Shown piece by piece: positions 1-7,047 of a stretch of 15,598 nucleotides of DNA. The DNA comes from CAZRAL01 sp964598005 (GTDB lineage: Bacteria > Pseudomonadota > Gammaproteobacteria > Burkholderiales > Usitatibacteraceae). Both the position numbers and the translations under genes were made by a program. Below the pieces are notes generated by a model. The model searched no databases, had not been told where the DNA came from, and saw nothing but the letters and a program-made list of their open reading frames with translations. The stretch covers positions 1 to 15,598 of the forward strand of contig CAZRAL010000059.1 in NCBI GenBank assembly GCA_964598005.1. Direction: 5' to 3'. Within the stretch, counting starts at the first letter, position 1, and the number at the start of each line of letters is the position of its first letter.

Positions 1-57
1 GGCCACCGTATCAGTTTTATCTGTTGATTTGAATTTTGCAGGGACGACTAAATAAGC

Positions 58-98
58 GGGGTGGTTTGTTAATTAAACAAAGCGTCAAACAAAACCCC
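58..98. repeat. imperfect inverted repeat upstream of the LuxR remnant
   Basis: GGGGT plus TTTGTT on the left (58-70, with a 2-nt GG bulge) can pair with AACAAA plus ACCCC on the right (88-98), leaving a loop of about 17 nt. No T-tract follows, so it is not an obvious terminator. It could be an operator or the remains of a mobile element end. I see no gene or other signal in positions 1-118. Confidence 0.25.
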
Positions 99-118
99 AA
101 CGTTACTATGCCCTAAAC

Positions 119-552
119 TTGCTGTGCACCCCTCGAAAAGGGGGCGAAACGACGGCACAGAAAATACAGGTAATCCTTCAATTCACGTTTGACCCGAAAA
201 GCAGCACCCTGCGTGTTCTGCACCAGCGCGAGTGCGCGGATAAAACGACGGCGCTGATCATGCAAGTTCCGGCAAGTAACTCTTCAACTCGGTCAGGTGA
301 AAAAATCTGCACGCCTGATGATGCCGTGGCCGCAGTGGCCAATGGACAAGCAAGCATGACCATGACCGAACAAGCCATATTGCAATGGGTGATAAAAGGC
401 AAGAGCAACAAGGAGATGGCCCGCCTGTTTGGCCGAAGCGAGGGCACGATCGACAGCGGTATGCCAAAACAGTATTGTTGGCACGTTTACCACTTATTAC
501 AAAGATTTTGAACAATCCTTCAAAAATAGTTGCCCGAAAACCGGCGACATAA
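119..552 (+). pseudogene. degenerate LuxR-type HTH protein remnant
   Basis: The only recognisable part is a LuxR/GerE-type helix-turn-helix around residues 82-114 of the open frame from TTG 119. It reads MTEQAILQWVIKGKSNKEMA and then RLFGRSEGTI, which matches the usual pattern 'LTxREhxVLxxhxxGxSNKEIAxxLxxSExTV'. Right after this helix the frame runs into unrelated residues and stops at 509-511. In the frame that starts at 451, the sequence continues with AKTVLLARL and NNPSKIVARKP before a stop at 550-552. That resembles the family's final segment (KxILxKLxVxNRTQAVxxAR), so a frameshift near 451-457 is likely. No receiver or autoinducer domain is visible upstream, and no ATG start with a ribosome site was found. 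I read it as a truncated, frameshifted remnant. A short live gene is possible but less likely. Confidence 0.45.
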
Positions 553-573
553 CCTGCCTGTCCCTACTACAAT
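544..573 (+). promoter_or_regulatory. possible ada promoter
   Basis: GCGACA (544-549) and TACAAT (568-573) are separated by 18 nt and each match four or five positions of the sigma-70 consensus. Just downstream a 7-bp inverted repeat, TTCGGTT (573-579) / AACCGAA (603-609), flanks the expected transcription start and could be an operator. The assignment rests only on pattern and position. Confidence 0.28.
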
Positions 574-621
574 TCGGTTCACGCTTTAGGAGTTGAGATA
601 AAAACCGAACGGGAATTTATT

Positions 622-1686
622 GTGCAATCCAAAAATCGCACGCTGACTGAAGATGAGATGTGGCATGCCTTTCTGAATAAAAGTTCGGAGTATGAAGGCA
701 TTTTCTATACCGGCGTGACCAGTACGGGTATATTCTGCCGCCCCACCTGCTCCGCTCGTAAGCCGCTTCGTGAAAATACCCAGTTCTTTAAAACCAAAAG
801 CGCCGCTTTGCATGCGGGGTACCGCCCTTGCCAGCGTTGCAAGCCCATGCACGAGCATGGCGATGTACCTGCACTGGTAGAAAAATTGCGCAATATGATC
901 GAGGGCGACCCCGCAACGCGCGTGCGTGAACACGATTTACAGGCCATGGGTATTGAGCCAACTACGGCGCGGCGTCAGTTTCAGCGCTATTTCGGGATGA
1001 GCTTCCATGCCTATCAGCGCGCCCGGCGCATGGGTTCTGCTTTGCTTACTGTCAAGAAAGGAATCAATATGCTGGATACCCAACTGGAGCATGGTTTTGA
1101 GTCGTCGAGCGGCTTTCGTGAGGCCTTTGCCAAAGTGTTCGGCACCCCGCCGAGCAAATCCCAAACCGTACATTGCCTGTTGGCGCGCTGGATTGAAACG
1201 CCGCTTGGCGCAATGCTGGCACTGGCGGACGACGCCGGTTTGCATGTCATGGATTTCGTCGACCGGCGCGGTCTGGAGCGCGAAATCCTGCGTTTGCGCA
1301 CCCAAACCGGTTACGTTATTGTGCCCGGCACGCACGCCGTACTCGATCAGGCCGAACGTGAAATCAGCGCGTATTTTGCAGGTCGGCATACCATCTTTCG
1401 CACGCCAATGGCACCGCGTGGTACCGATTTTCAGCGCGCAGTATGGGCGCAACTGCTGCAAATTCCGCCCGGTGAAACGCGCTCCTACGCTGACATCGCC
1501 AAGCGTATTGGCCAGCCTCAGGCTGTACGAGCGGTGGCGCGCGCGAATGGGGATAATTTCCGCGCGATCATGATTCCTTGCCACCGCGTGATTGGCAGCG
1601 ACGGCTCCTTGACCGGGTATGGTGGCGGGCTGGCGCGCAAGGCGTGGCTTTTGGAGCATGAACGTGCGCTGCGATTATCCGCATGA
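622..1686 (+). CDS. ada: Ada: methylphosphotriester / O6-alkylguanine-DNA methyltransferase and transcriptional activator
   Basis: Ada repairs alkylated DNA by irreversible methyl transfer and switches on the adaptive response when its N-terminal domain is methylated. The 354-residue protein is complete. Residues 10-75 are the zinc domain, with Cys39, Cys43, Cys70 and Cys73 in FCRPTC and RPCQRC. Cys39 is equivalent to E. coli Cys38, the phosphotriester methyl acceptor. Residues 82-180 are an AraC-type helix-turn-helix region. Residues 185-350 are the methyltransferase domain, with the active-site motif IPCHRV at Cys320 and the helix RAVARANGDN before it. The length and every cysteine position lie within one residue of E. 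coli Ada. The start is GTG at 622, which aligns with the E. coli N-terminus; its ribosome site (CGGGA, 610-614) is weak. The stop TGA overlaps an ATG in the 17-bp repeats that lead into the next gene. Regulation is expected to be autogenous, but no convincing Ada box was found. Confidence 0.96.
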   Translation: MQSKNRTLTEDEMWHAFLNKSSEYEGIFYTGVTSTGIFCRPTCSARKPLRENTQFFKTKSAALHAGYRPCQRCKPMHEHGDVPALVEKLRNMIEGDPATRVREHDLQAMGIEPTTARRQFQRYFGMSFHAYQRARRMGSALLTVKKGINMLDTQLEHGFESSSGFREAFAKVFGTPPSKSQTVHCLLARWIETPLGAMLALADDAGLHVMDFVDRRGLEREILRLRTQTGYVIVPGTHAVLDQAEREISAYFAGRHTIFRTPMAPRGTDFQRAVWAQLLQIPPGETRSYADIAKRIGQPQAVRAVARANGDNFRAIMIPCHRVIGSDGSLTGYGGGLARKAWLLEHERALRLSA

Positions 1687-1731
1687 ATGCGGGTAATGCA
1701 TGAATGCGGGTAATGCATGAATGCGGGTAAT
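1681..1731 (+). repeat. three perfect 17-bp tandem repeats forming a start-stop relay
   Basis: The unit GCATGAATGCGGGTAAT occurs three times head to tail (1681-1697, 1698-1714, 1715-1731). It covers the end of ada and the first codons of the transporter gene. Each unit holds an ATG, and each of the first two ATGs opens the hexapeptide MNAGNA, whose TGA overlaps the ATG of the next unit as ATGA. So ada stop 1684-1686 overlaps ATG 1683, stop 1701-1703 overlaps ATG 1700, and stop 1718-1720 overlaps ATG 1717, the transporter start. Confidence 0.9.
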
Positions 1732-2610
1732 GTTACGCGGCTTGTTTTGCTGGCTGCTTTGTGGGGCGGATCGTATTTATTCATTCGCATTGCTGCGCCT
1801 GTGTTAGGCCCTATTCTGCTGATGGCTGCGCGGCTCAGCATTGCAGCGGTGGCAATGGCGCTCTATGTTTCATACCGGCGCGAGCCGTTAAAGTGGCGAC
1901 AAAACTGGAAGGTGTATCTGGCCATTGGGGCGCTTAATTCGGCTATACCTTTTACGCTGATCGCGTTTTCCACTCTCACCCTGCCCGCTTCGATCACTTC
2001 GATCCTAATTGCCACCTCGCCGATGTTTGGCGCCCTCGTTGCGGCGCTCTGGTTTGCAGAACGTATTACCGTACAAAAGGCGGCAGGCATGGTATTGGGC
2101 TTTGTTGGCGTCGCATTGATGACCGGGCTGGGAACGCTGCAAATGAACGCTGCCGTGATCGGGGCTACTGGTGCCTCGTTGATAGCCGCTTTATGTTACG
2201 GCATCGCCGGTTGCATGACCCGTGCTTATGCAAAAGGCTGTACTTCCCTGCAATTGGCCACGGGCAGTCAGGTAACGGCTGCAGCTTTGTTGCTACTTTT
2301 GGTTCCCATTGCCCCTTTGCCTGCTGCATTTTCAACCAATATTGTGATGGCAGTTTTGGTATTGGGCTTGTTCTGCACGGCATTTGCCTATCTGCTTTAT
2401 TTTCATCTGGTGACCGAGGTCGGGCCGACTTCTGCATTGACGGTGACTTACCTGGTGCCCCTGTTTGGCGTGTTGTGGGGCATTCTGTTCCTTCATGAAT
2501 CGATAACAGCAGGCATGCTGCTGGGTGGAGCGGTGATTGTCGCCGGGACTGTTCTCGTCACCAGCAAGCAATTCAGCCGCGGCAGGAATAGTATGCAGAG
2601 CCATCGATAA
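1717..2610 (+). CDS. EamA/DMT family membrane transporter
   Basis: This is a 297-residue integral inner-membrane protein of the drug/metabolite transporter superfamily, which exports small metabolites or amino acids. About ten hydrophobic segments can be seen in two repeated halves. The first EamA half spans roughly residues 5-138, with the opening LVLLAALWGGSYLFIRIA typical of the family. The second spans about 148-282, with the late conserved run YLVPLFGVLWG and a final helix near 265-283. The substrate cannot be told from sequence. The ATG at 1717 was chosen because it lies in the third 17-bp repeat and gives the full first helix. Translation is probably coupled to ada through the repeat relay, so the two genes likely share a transcript. 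That suggests, without proving it, expression alongside the alkylation response. Confidence 0.9.
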   Translation: MNAGNVTRLVLLAALWGGSYLFIRIAAPVLGPILLMAARLSIAAVAMALYVSYRREPLKWRQNWKVYLAIGALNSAIPFTLIAFSTLTLPASITSILIATSPMFGALVAALWFAERITVQKAAGMVLGFVGVALMTGLGTLQMNAAVIGATGASLIAALCYGIAGCMTRAYAKGCTSLQLATGSQVTAAALLLLLVPIAPLPAAFSTNIVMAVLVLGLFCTAFAYLLYFHLVTEVGPTSALTVTYLVPLFGVLWGILFLHESITAGMLLGGAVIVAGTVLVTSKQFSRGRNSMQSHR

Positions 2611-2654
2611 CTCAACAAATAGATTAGCCAGGCTGATAAGCGATAATACGAAGC

Positions 2655-3419
2655 ATGAATATAGGCTGTTCGCTTCAAATTCGTCAATTATTCAAAATCT
2701 ACCAGCCGGGTATCTCCGTATTAAAAGGTATCGACCTCGATTTTGCAGATACCGGGCTGACCGCCATTATCGGCCCGAGCGGCAGTGGCAAATCGACATT
2801 ACTTCGCTGTATCAACCGTCTGGTCGAACCGACTTCTGGAGATATCCAGTTCCTAGGACAAAGTGTTATCCACTTACCGGCAAAGCAATTACGCCAGTTA
2901 CGCCGCTCCATCGGCATGGTGTTTCAGGAACATCACCTTGTCGAACGGTTGACTGTTGTTGAAAATGTGTTGTGTGGGCGGCTCGGCTATACCGCTTCAT
3001 TTAAAATCGGTTGGCACCAATTTTCAACAACGGATATTGATAAAGCCTATTCTTTAATTGAAGGGCTTGGTCTTGCAAAAATTTCCCAGCAACGGGCCAG
3101 CAACCTTTCAGGAGGAGAACGTCAACGCGTCGGTATTGCCCGTGCCCTCATGCAAGAGCCACAAATTCTGCTCGCAGATGAACCTACCGCATCTTTAGAC
3201 CCCAGAACCGCAACAGAAATCATGGCATTAGTGGCTGATCTTGCTGCAAAAAGAAGTATTCCGGTCATCGTCAATATGCATAATGTGGCGCTGGCAAAGC
3301 GTTTTTGCTCGCGCCTGATTGGGTTGTTTAAAGGTGAGATAGTCTTCGATGGAGAACCCTCACAACTTACTGACAATTGTCTCGAAAAAATTTATGGCAG
3401 TACCAACTGGCTGGAATAG
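2655..3419 (+). CDS. phnC: ABC transporter ATP-binding protein, PhnC (phosphonate import) family, orphan
   Basis: This is a complete 254-residue ABC ATPase. It has Walker A GPSGSGKST (40-48), the Q-loop glutamine at 91, the signature LSGGERQRVGIARAL (151-165), Walker B ILLADEP with Glu176, the D-loop ASLDP and the switch histidine at 209 (NMHNVALA). The stretch after the Q-loop (QEHHLVERLTVVENVLCGRLG) and the NMHNVALA end are characteristic of PhnC-like ATPases that power phosphonate or phosphite uptake with PhnD and PhnE. No permease or binding protein gene lies next to it, so it must work with subunits encoded elsewhere or have another role. It starts 44 bp after the transporter stop with no strong ribosome site (AATACGAAGC precedes the ATG). 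It is intact and shows no decay. The family call is firm, the substrate is not. Confidence 0.85.
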   Translation: MNIGCSLQIRQLFKIYQPGISVLKGIDLDFADTGLTAIIGPSGSGKSTLLRCINRLVEPTSGDIQFLGQSVIHLPAKQLRQLRRSIGMVFQEHHLVERLTVVENVLCGRLGYTASFKIGWHQFSTTDIDKAYSLIEGLGLAKISQQRASNLSGGERQRVGIARALMQEPQILLADEPTASLDPRTATEIMALVADLAAKRSIPVIVNMHNVALAKRFCSRLIGLFKGEIVFDGEPSQLTDNCLEKIYGSTNWLE

Positions 3420-3432
3420 TGTTTCTTTGAAT

Positions 3433-3461
3433 TTTCTTTGATTAATTGTCTTGCGTATAAT
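3433..3461 (+). promoter_or_regulatory. possible promoter for the 137-residue protein gene
   Basis: A perfect -10 hexamer TATAAT lies at 3456-3461, 32 bp before the start codon. The best-spaced -35 (TTTCTT, 3433-3438, 17-bp spacer) is poor. TTGATT at 3438-3443 is a better hexamer but only 12 bp away. The call rests mainly on the -10 box and the AT-rich 74-bp gap. Confidence 0.35.
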
Positions 3462-3493
3462 GCAGTCAAGTTGAATCAAAAAGGGAAGGCGAA

Positions 3494-3907
3494 ATGGAGG
3501 ATTTGTCTTTATTTTTTCGCAAATTACTCGGTTTGGGGGGGAATTCTCCTCAAGATACGCCTATTAGTAAAGATGACAAAAATAATGCATCGGGTTATGC
3601 AGGCGAAAAACGCAAACTAAGCACATCGACCCATCAATTATTCACGTCGTATTATGACGAGCACGGCGTAAACTCTTTGCTTAAACCGGATTTATGGGTT
3701 GTTCTTTCCTCATCCGGCCCCATGCTGACTCATACACCAGCAGCCATTCCTGATGTGCAAGCACAAGTGGAAATTCGCTCACTGTTTGTTGCTCAATGTG
3801 CTTTGGCAACCGAAGTTGGAGAGCCGAACATTTGTCGCGACACTCTCAGGGATCTTTCCAGTGAAGCAGCGCGGGCACTTATTTTTCAACTCAATCAGCA
3901 TAAATAG
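3494..3907 (+). CDS. hypothetical protein, 137 residues
   Basis: I do not recognise this protein. It starts with a clear ribosome site (AAGGCGAA just before ATG 3494) and has ordinary codon use, so it is probably real. No signal peptide is obvious. Residues 1-15 (MEDLSLFFRKLLGLG) form a short amphipathic helix, which could lie on the membrane. Residues 16-45 are polar and likely disordered. Residues 46-137 look like a small compact domain with a strand (LWVVLSSSGPML, 67-78) and alternating helices. It has a possible promoter of its own upstream and is followed by 204 bp of non-coding DNA holding a palindromic element. The gene before it is the orphan ATPase and the one after is a cyclase; neither suggests a function. 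Confidence 0.6.
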   Translation: MEDLSLFFRKLLGLGGNSPQDTPISKDDKNNASGYAGEKRKLSTSTHQLFTSYYDEHGVNSLLKPDLWVVLSSSGPMLTHTPAAIPDVQAQVEIRSLFVAQCALATEVGEPNICRDTLRDLSSEAARALIFQLNQHK

Positions 3908-3968
3908 CGTGTTGCCTGTTTGATTACTTCGTTTCGAAGCGATATAAACAAAATACATGGATGTATTA

Positions 3969-4071
3969 ATTCCATTTCCAAATCAAAAATGGCGCGAAGG
4001 CGAGCCGCAGACAGGTTGAGTAATACGGCAAGTCGAAGCCGACAAAGCAAGTTTTGATTTAGAAATGGAAT
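3969..4071. repeat. palindromic element, about 103 bp (copy A)
   Basis: Left arm TTCCATTTCCAAATCAAAA (3970-3988) is matched by its reverse complement at 4052-4070 with one mismatch, and one more pairing base lies outside each arm. The inner 63 bp include GCGAAGGCGAGCCGCAG, then CAGGTTG, TACGGCAAG and CGAAGC. That order and wording resemble the cores of the elements at 11077-11180 and 12672-12774. TAA directly flanks both ends (3967-3969, 4071-4073), a possible 3-bp target duplication. The element occupies about half of the gap 3908-4111 upstream of the cyclase gene; the rest shows only a small CTTCG/CGAAG hairpin at 3927-3939. Confidence 0.75.
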
Positions 4072-4111
4072 AAGTAGTCCCCTCCACAAATAAGCAACGT
4101 AGGGATCAGTC

Positions 4112-6361
4112 ATGAATATCAGGGGATGGTGGTCAAAATATTTTTCCTCTACCGATGCAGTTGCTCGCGTTTCCATGGGATTAGTAGCAGTCGCTTTTTT
4201 CATTGTTCATGAAATTGCCGATGAGCCTATTGAATTTCTGAAACGGCTTGAACTGATTGCTTACGACACGCGGCTCAAAGCCACTTTGCCTAATAATCCT
4301 GATTCGCGTGTTGTCATCATCGATATCGATGAAAAAAGTCTTCAGGCAGAGGGGCGATGGCCCTGGTCACGTAATAAAATGGCGCAATTGGTCCGTCGCA
4401 CATTTGACGACTATGGCATCAAAGTCATGGGCTTCGACGTTTTTTTTGCCGAGCCCGATACTAGCTCAGGGCTGCAAATTCTCGAAAGATTGGGCAACAC
4501 CACATTCAAAGACGATATTACTTTTCAGGAACGAATTGGTGTCTTACGTAATTCGTTGGACTACGATACAAAATTCGCCGAAGAAATCAAAAAGCATGTT
4601 GTGGTACTTGCTTTTGCCGGCTCTAATAACGCAAAAAATCTCAGCGATTTGACTATCGGCGATTTACCGACACCCACATTTCGTGAAGACTCTTTCGATA
4701 AACCGATCCCGGTCATCGAAGTTTCTGGTTACAGCGCCAATTTAAAAAGCCTTCAACAGGCCGCCGATAGCACAGGACATATCATGCCCGATATCGATTT
4801 TGATGGCGTACTACGTCGCGTTCCGATGTTGGTCAAATATCAGGGGGGATACTACGAAGCGCTTTCTCTAGCGATGATCCGGGCCTATTTTGACAATGAG
4901 CCTTTGCAAATTAAATTTCGCGAGGACGATGGCGACCGTATCAAGCAAATCAGTACATTGCGGGTAAAGGAGGCGGTTATTCCACTGGATACCCGAGCGA
5001 CTGCCTTGGTCCCCTTTCGCGGCCCCACGCCGATGTTCCGTTACATCTCGGCCACTGATATTTTGCAAGGAAAACTTGCCAAGGATGAATTAAAGGGAAA
5101 ACTCGCGCTAGTGGGCACCTCTGCTCAAGGCTTGCTCGATTTACGCAATGTTCCGGTCAATAATATTTATCCGGGAGTTGAAGTCCATGCCAATATGTTG
5201 AGCGGATTTCTTGATAACAACATTAAACAAAAGCCGCCATACGAACTGGGTTTGCGCATCTGGGCGTTCCTGATTCTGGGCATTCCCCTCGCGTTTCTGC
5301 TTGCACGCTCAAGCCCTGTTATTGCTACCGTGATTACGGCAGCGGCCATCGGACTCATTGTGATATTTAATATGTACTGGTGGCACCACAATGTTGTGAT
5401 TGCTATTGCTATGCCCATGTTGTTGACTGGGGTGTTGTATCTGTTGAATATGGCGTATGGATTTTTCATCGAATCGCGCTCCAAAAAACAGATTACAAGT
5501 TTATTTGGCACTTATATACCCAAAGAGCTGGTCGATGAAATGGCTAAATCGCCTGGTGATTACGGCATGCATGGCGAAACGCGCGAAATGACCGTTCTGT
5601 TTTCTGATGTACGCAACTTTACCTCCATTTCGGAAGGACTTTCGGCAACCGAGCTGACCGCCATGATGAATGCCTATCTGACCGCCATGACTAGTTCCAT
5701 TCAGGAGCGGCGTGGCACCATCGACAAATATATAGGCGATGCGATCATGGCTTTCTGGGGAGCACCGCTGAAAGACGAAAAGCATGCTAAGCATGCCCTG
5801 CTCTCTGCGCTCGACATGCAACAAAAAATAAAAGAAATTGCTCCCGAGTTTCAGAAACGCGGCTGGCCCGCTCTCGAAATCGGCGTTGGGCTAAATTGTG
5901 GGCCAATGAATGTTGGCGACATGGGCTCTAGTTTCCGTCGTTCCTATACCGTCATGGGGGATGCCGTTAATCTGGCCTCACGATTGGAGGGGCTGACCAA
6001 GGAATATGGTGTGGGTATTTTGGTTTCGGAAAATATTGTCAAAGCCGTAACTATCGGAGTTTATCGCGAATTGGATCGCGTTCGGGTAAAAGGCAAACTC
6101 GAACCTATTTCCATTTTTGAACCGGTTGGATTAAAGGGAGACTTGCCTGAAAAAATAATGGATGAACTGGACTATTTTCAGCGTATTCTCGTTTTTTACC
6201 GGGAGCAGCGCTGGGACGATGCCGAGCGTCTTCTCGCAACGCTCATACAAAAGAATCCCGATCGCAAGCTTTATCAACTTTATCTGAAGCGCATTACCAA
6301 TTTGCGCCAATCTCCTCCAGGCCCTAACTGGGATGGCGTATTTACTTTCACGACAAAATAA
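4112..6361 (+). CDS. CHASE2-domain class III adenylate cyclase
   Basis: This is a 749-residue membrane enzyme predicted to make cAMP from ATP in response to a periplasmic signal. A first membrane helix lies near residues 18-34. A periplasmic CHASE2 sensor covers about 45-375, with the family signature YDTRLKATLP, the VVIIDIDEKSL strand and GRWPWSR. Three helices lie near 382-398, 402-421 and 427-452. The cyclase domain covers about 488-675. Its metal aspartates are Asp499 (FSDVRNFT) and Asp543 (DKYIGDAIMAFWG). Lys539 and Thr613 (SYTVMGD) occupy the purine-selecting positions, which fits an adenylate cyclase of the IIIb type. Asn620 and Arg624 are the transition-state pair. All catalytic residues are present. 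Residues 680-730 are a helical tail that may resemble a single TPR. The ligand sensed is unknown. The small exported protein 30 bp downstream is probably co-transcribed. Confidence 0.93.
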   Translation: MNIRGWWSKYFSSTDAVARVSMGLVAVAFFIVHEIADEPIEFLKRLELIAYDTRLKATLPNNPDSRVVIIDIDEKSLQAEGRWPWSRNKMAQLVRRTFDDYGIKVMGFDVFFAEPDTSSGLQILERLGNTTFKDDITFQERIGVLRNSLDYDTKFAEEIKKHVVVLAFAGSNNAKNLSDLTIGDLPTPTFREDSFDKPIPVIEVSGYSANLKSLQQAADSTGHIMPDIDFDGVLRRVPMLVKYQGGYYEALSLAMIRAYFDNEPLQIKFREDDGDRIKQISTLRVKEAVIPLDTRATALVPFRGPTPMFRYISATDILQGKLAKDELKGKLALVGTSAQGLLDLRNVPVNNIYPGVEVHANMLSGFLDNNIKQKPPYELGLRIWAFLILGIPLAFLLARSSPVIATVITAAAIGLIVIFNMYWWHHNVVIAIAMPMLLTGVLYLLNMAYGFFIESRSKKQITSLFGTYIPKELVDEMAKSPGDYGMHGETREMTVLFSDVRNFTSISEGLSATELTAMMNAYLTAMTSSIQERRGTIDKYIGDAIMAFWGAPLKDEKHAKHALLSALDMQQKIKEIAPEFQKRGWPALEIGVGLNCGPMNVGDMGSSFRRSYTVMGDAVNLASRLEGLTKEYGVGILVSENIVKAVTIGVYRELDRVRVKGKLEPISIFEPVGLKGDLPEKIMDELDYFQRILVFYREQRWDDAERLLATLIQKNPDRKLYQLYLKRITNLRQSPPGPNWDGVFTFTTK

Positions 6362-6391
6362 CTTTTCCAACACAATTAAAGGAATGATGCC

Positions 6392-6880
6392 ATGATCAAG
6401 GTTGCTTTTAATTTTTTTGTATTTACCACTCTTTCTCTATTCACTACTCAAATACTTGCAGGAGCACAAACCAATATAACTATTGTAAACGGTCCAGATA
6501 TACCCTCTCAAGGCGTAGTGATTAAAGGAGTTTGGCCAGGATTTTTCAGCATTGTGCCACCAGGTGACTTAGATGATCCTATTCCAGTTCCCGCACCAAC
6601 ACCATCTTCGGATTTACCTCGTTACGTGGTGGCAGGTGCTACTCAAGCCGGTAACGTGGGAGCCAAAGATTGGCGGTATACAGTGCTTTATGTTTGGGAT
6701 AAACATGCTAACCGTGCAGTAGTCTATCTACCTGGGCCATCCGAATTAGGATATGCAATCAATAATGGTACATATTCTTACAAATATAAAAAATGGGCAG
6801 GAAGATGGTATTACGCTGAGAAAAAACTAGGAGAGGAAATTTATCAAGCTATTACCAAGAATAGAGACATAAGTAAATAG
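6392..6880 (+). CDS. small exported protein of unknown function
   Basis: I do not recognise this 162-residue protein. A good ribosome site (AAAGGAA, 6378-6384) sets the start at ATG 6392. Residues 1-23 form a Sec signal peptide (MIKVAFNF, hydrophobic stretch, then QILAGA), with likely cleavage near 23-25. A short beta-like segment (NITIVNGPD) is followed by GVWPGFF and a proline-rich linker (residues 53-76, including PIPVPAPTPSSDLP). The C-terminal half (77-155) is rich in Tyr, Trp and Lys (DWRYTVLYVWD, SYKYKKWAGRWYYAEKK) and could be a small beta domain. Base composition is clearly more AT-rich than the surrounding genes, and codons such as ATA and AGA are frequent, which suggests acquisition from elsewhere. 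It lies 30 bp after the cyclase stop, so co-expression is likely. A link to the periplasmic CHASE2 sensor is speculation. Confidence 0.6.
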   Translation: MIKVAFNFFVFTTLSLFTTQILAGAQTNITIVNGPDIPSQGVVIKGVWPGFFSIVPPGDLDDPIPVPAPTPSSDLPRYVVAGATQAGNVGAKDWRYTVLYVWDKHANRAVVYLPGPSELGYAINNGTYSYKYKKWAGRWYYAEKKLGEEIYQAITKNRDISK

Positions 6881-6895
6881 CCCATTAATGGGCTA
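6878..6895. terminator. perfect 18-bp palindrome at the stop codon
   Basis: TAGCCCATTAATGGGCTA is its own reverse complement, and its first three bases are the TAG stop of the preceding gene. As RNA it would form a 6-7-bp hairpin with a TTAA loop. No T-tract follows, so termination would be weak or factor-dependent. It could instead be a regulator site or the edge of the repeat remnant beside it. Confidence 0.35.
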
Positions 6896-6960
6896 AATCA
6901 AATAAGCCATACGAAGGCATAAGCGAGCCGAATGAACGGCAAGAAAGATTTTGCAAGTTT
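6896..6960 (+). repeat. possible decayed copy of the palindromic element family
   Basis: Five short blocks (AAATCAAA, CGAAGGC, GCGAGCCG, ACGGCAAG, GCAAGTTT) occur here in the same order as in the element at 3969-4071, with altered spacing. The right-hand inverted repeat is not preserved. The rest of the gap to 7047 holds a GCGCGG/CCGCGC inverted repeat (6969-6974 / 7005-7010) and the terminator of the response regulator gene. Confidence 0.35.
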
Positions 6961-7017
6961 GTTGTAGTGCGCGGCGATGTATCCAACTGGTGTTGCACAA
7001 AAGCACCGCGCCTTTCA

Positions 7018-7040
7018 GAAAAAAAATTTCCCCCAGGGGG
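7018..7040 (-). terminator. rho-independent terminator of the response regulator transcript
   Basis: On the minus strand a CCCCC/GGGGG hairpin (7030-7040) is followed by AAA and a run of eight or nine T (plus-strand A run 7018-7026). It starts 7 nt past the stop codon. The stem is short with a very small loop, but the T-tract is strong. Confidence 0.65.
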
Positions 7041-7047
7041 CAGTCGG

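Noticed and set aside
614..627. AATT and GCAA near the ada start, resembling the Ada-binding A and B boxes
   Set aside because: Counted from AAT the spacer to GCAA is 7 instead of 6 bases, and the site overlaps the GTG start codon, which is the wrong place for activation.
3927..3939. CTTCG/CGAAG hairpin after the 137-residue protein gene, considered as a terminator
   Set aside because: The stem is only 5 bp and no T-tract follows.
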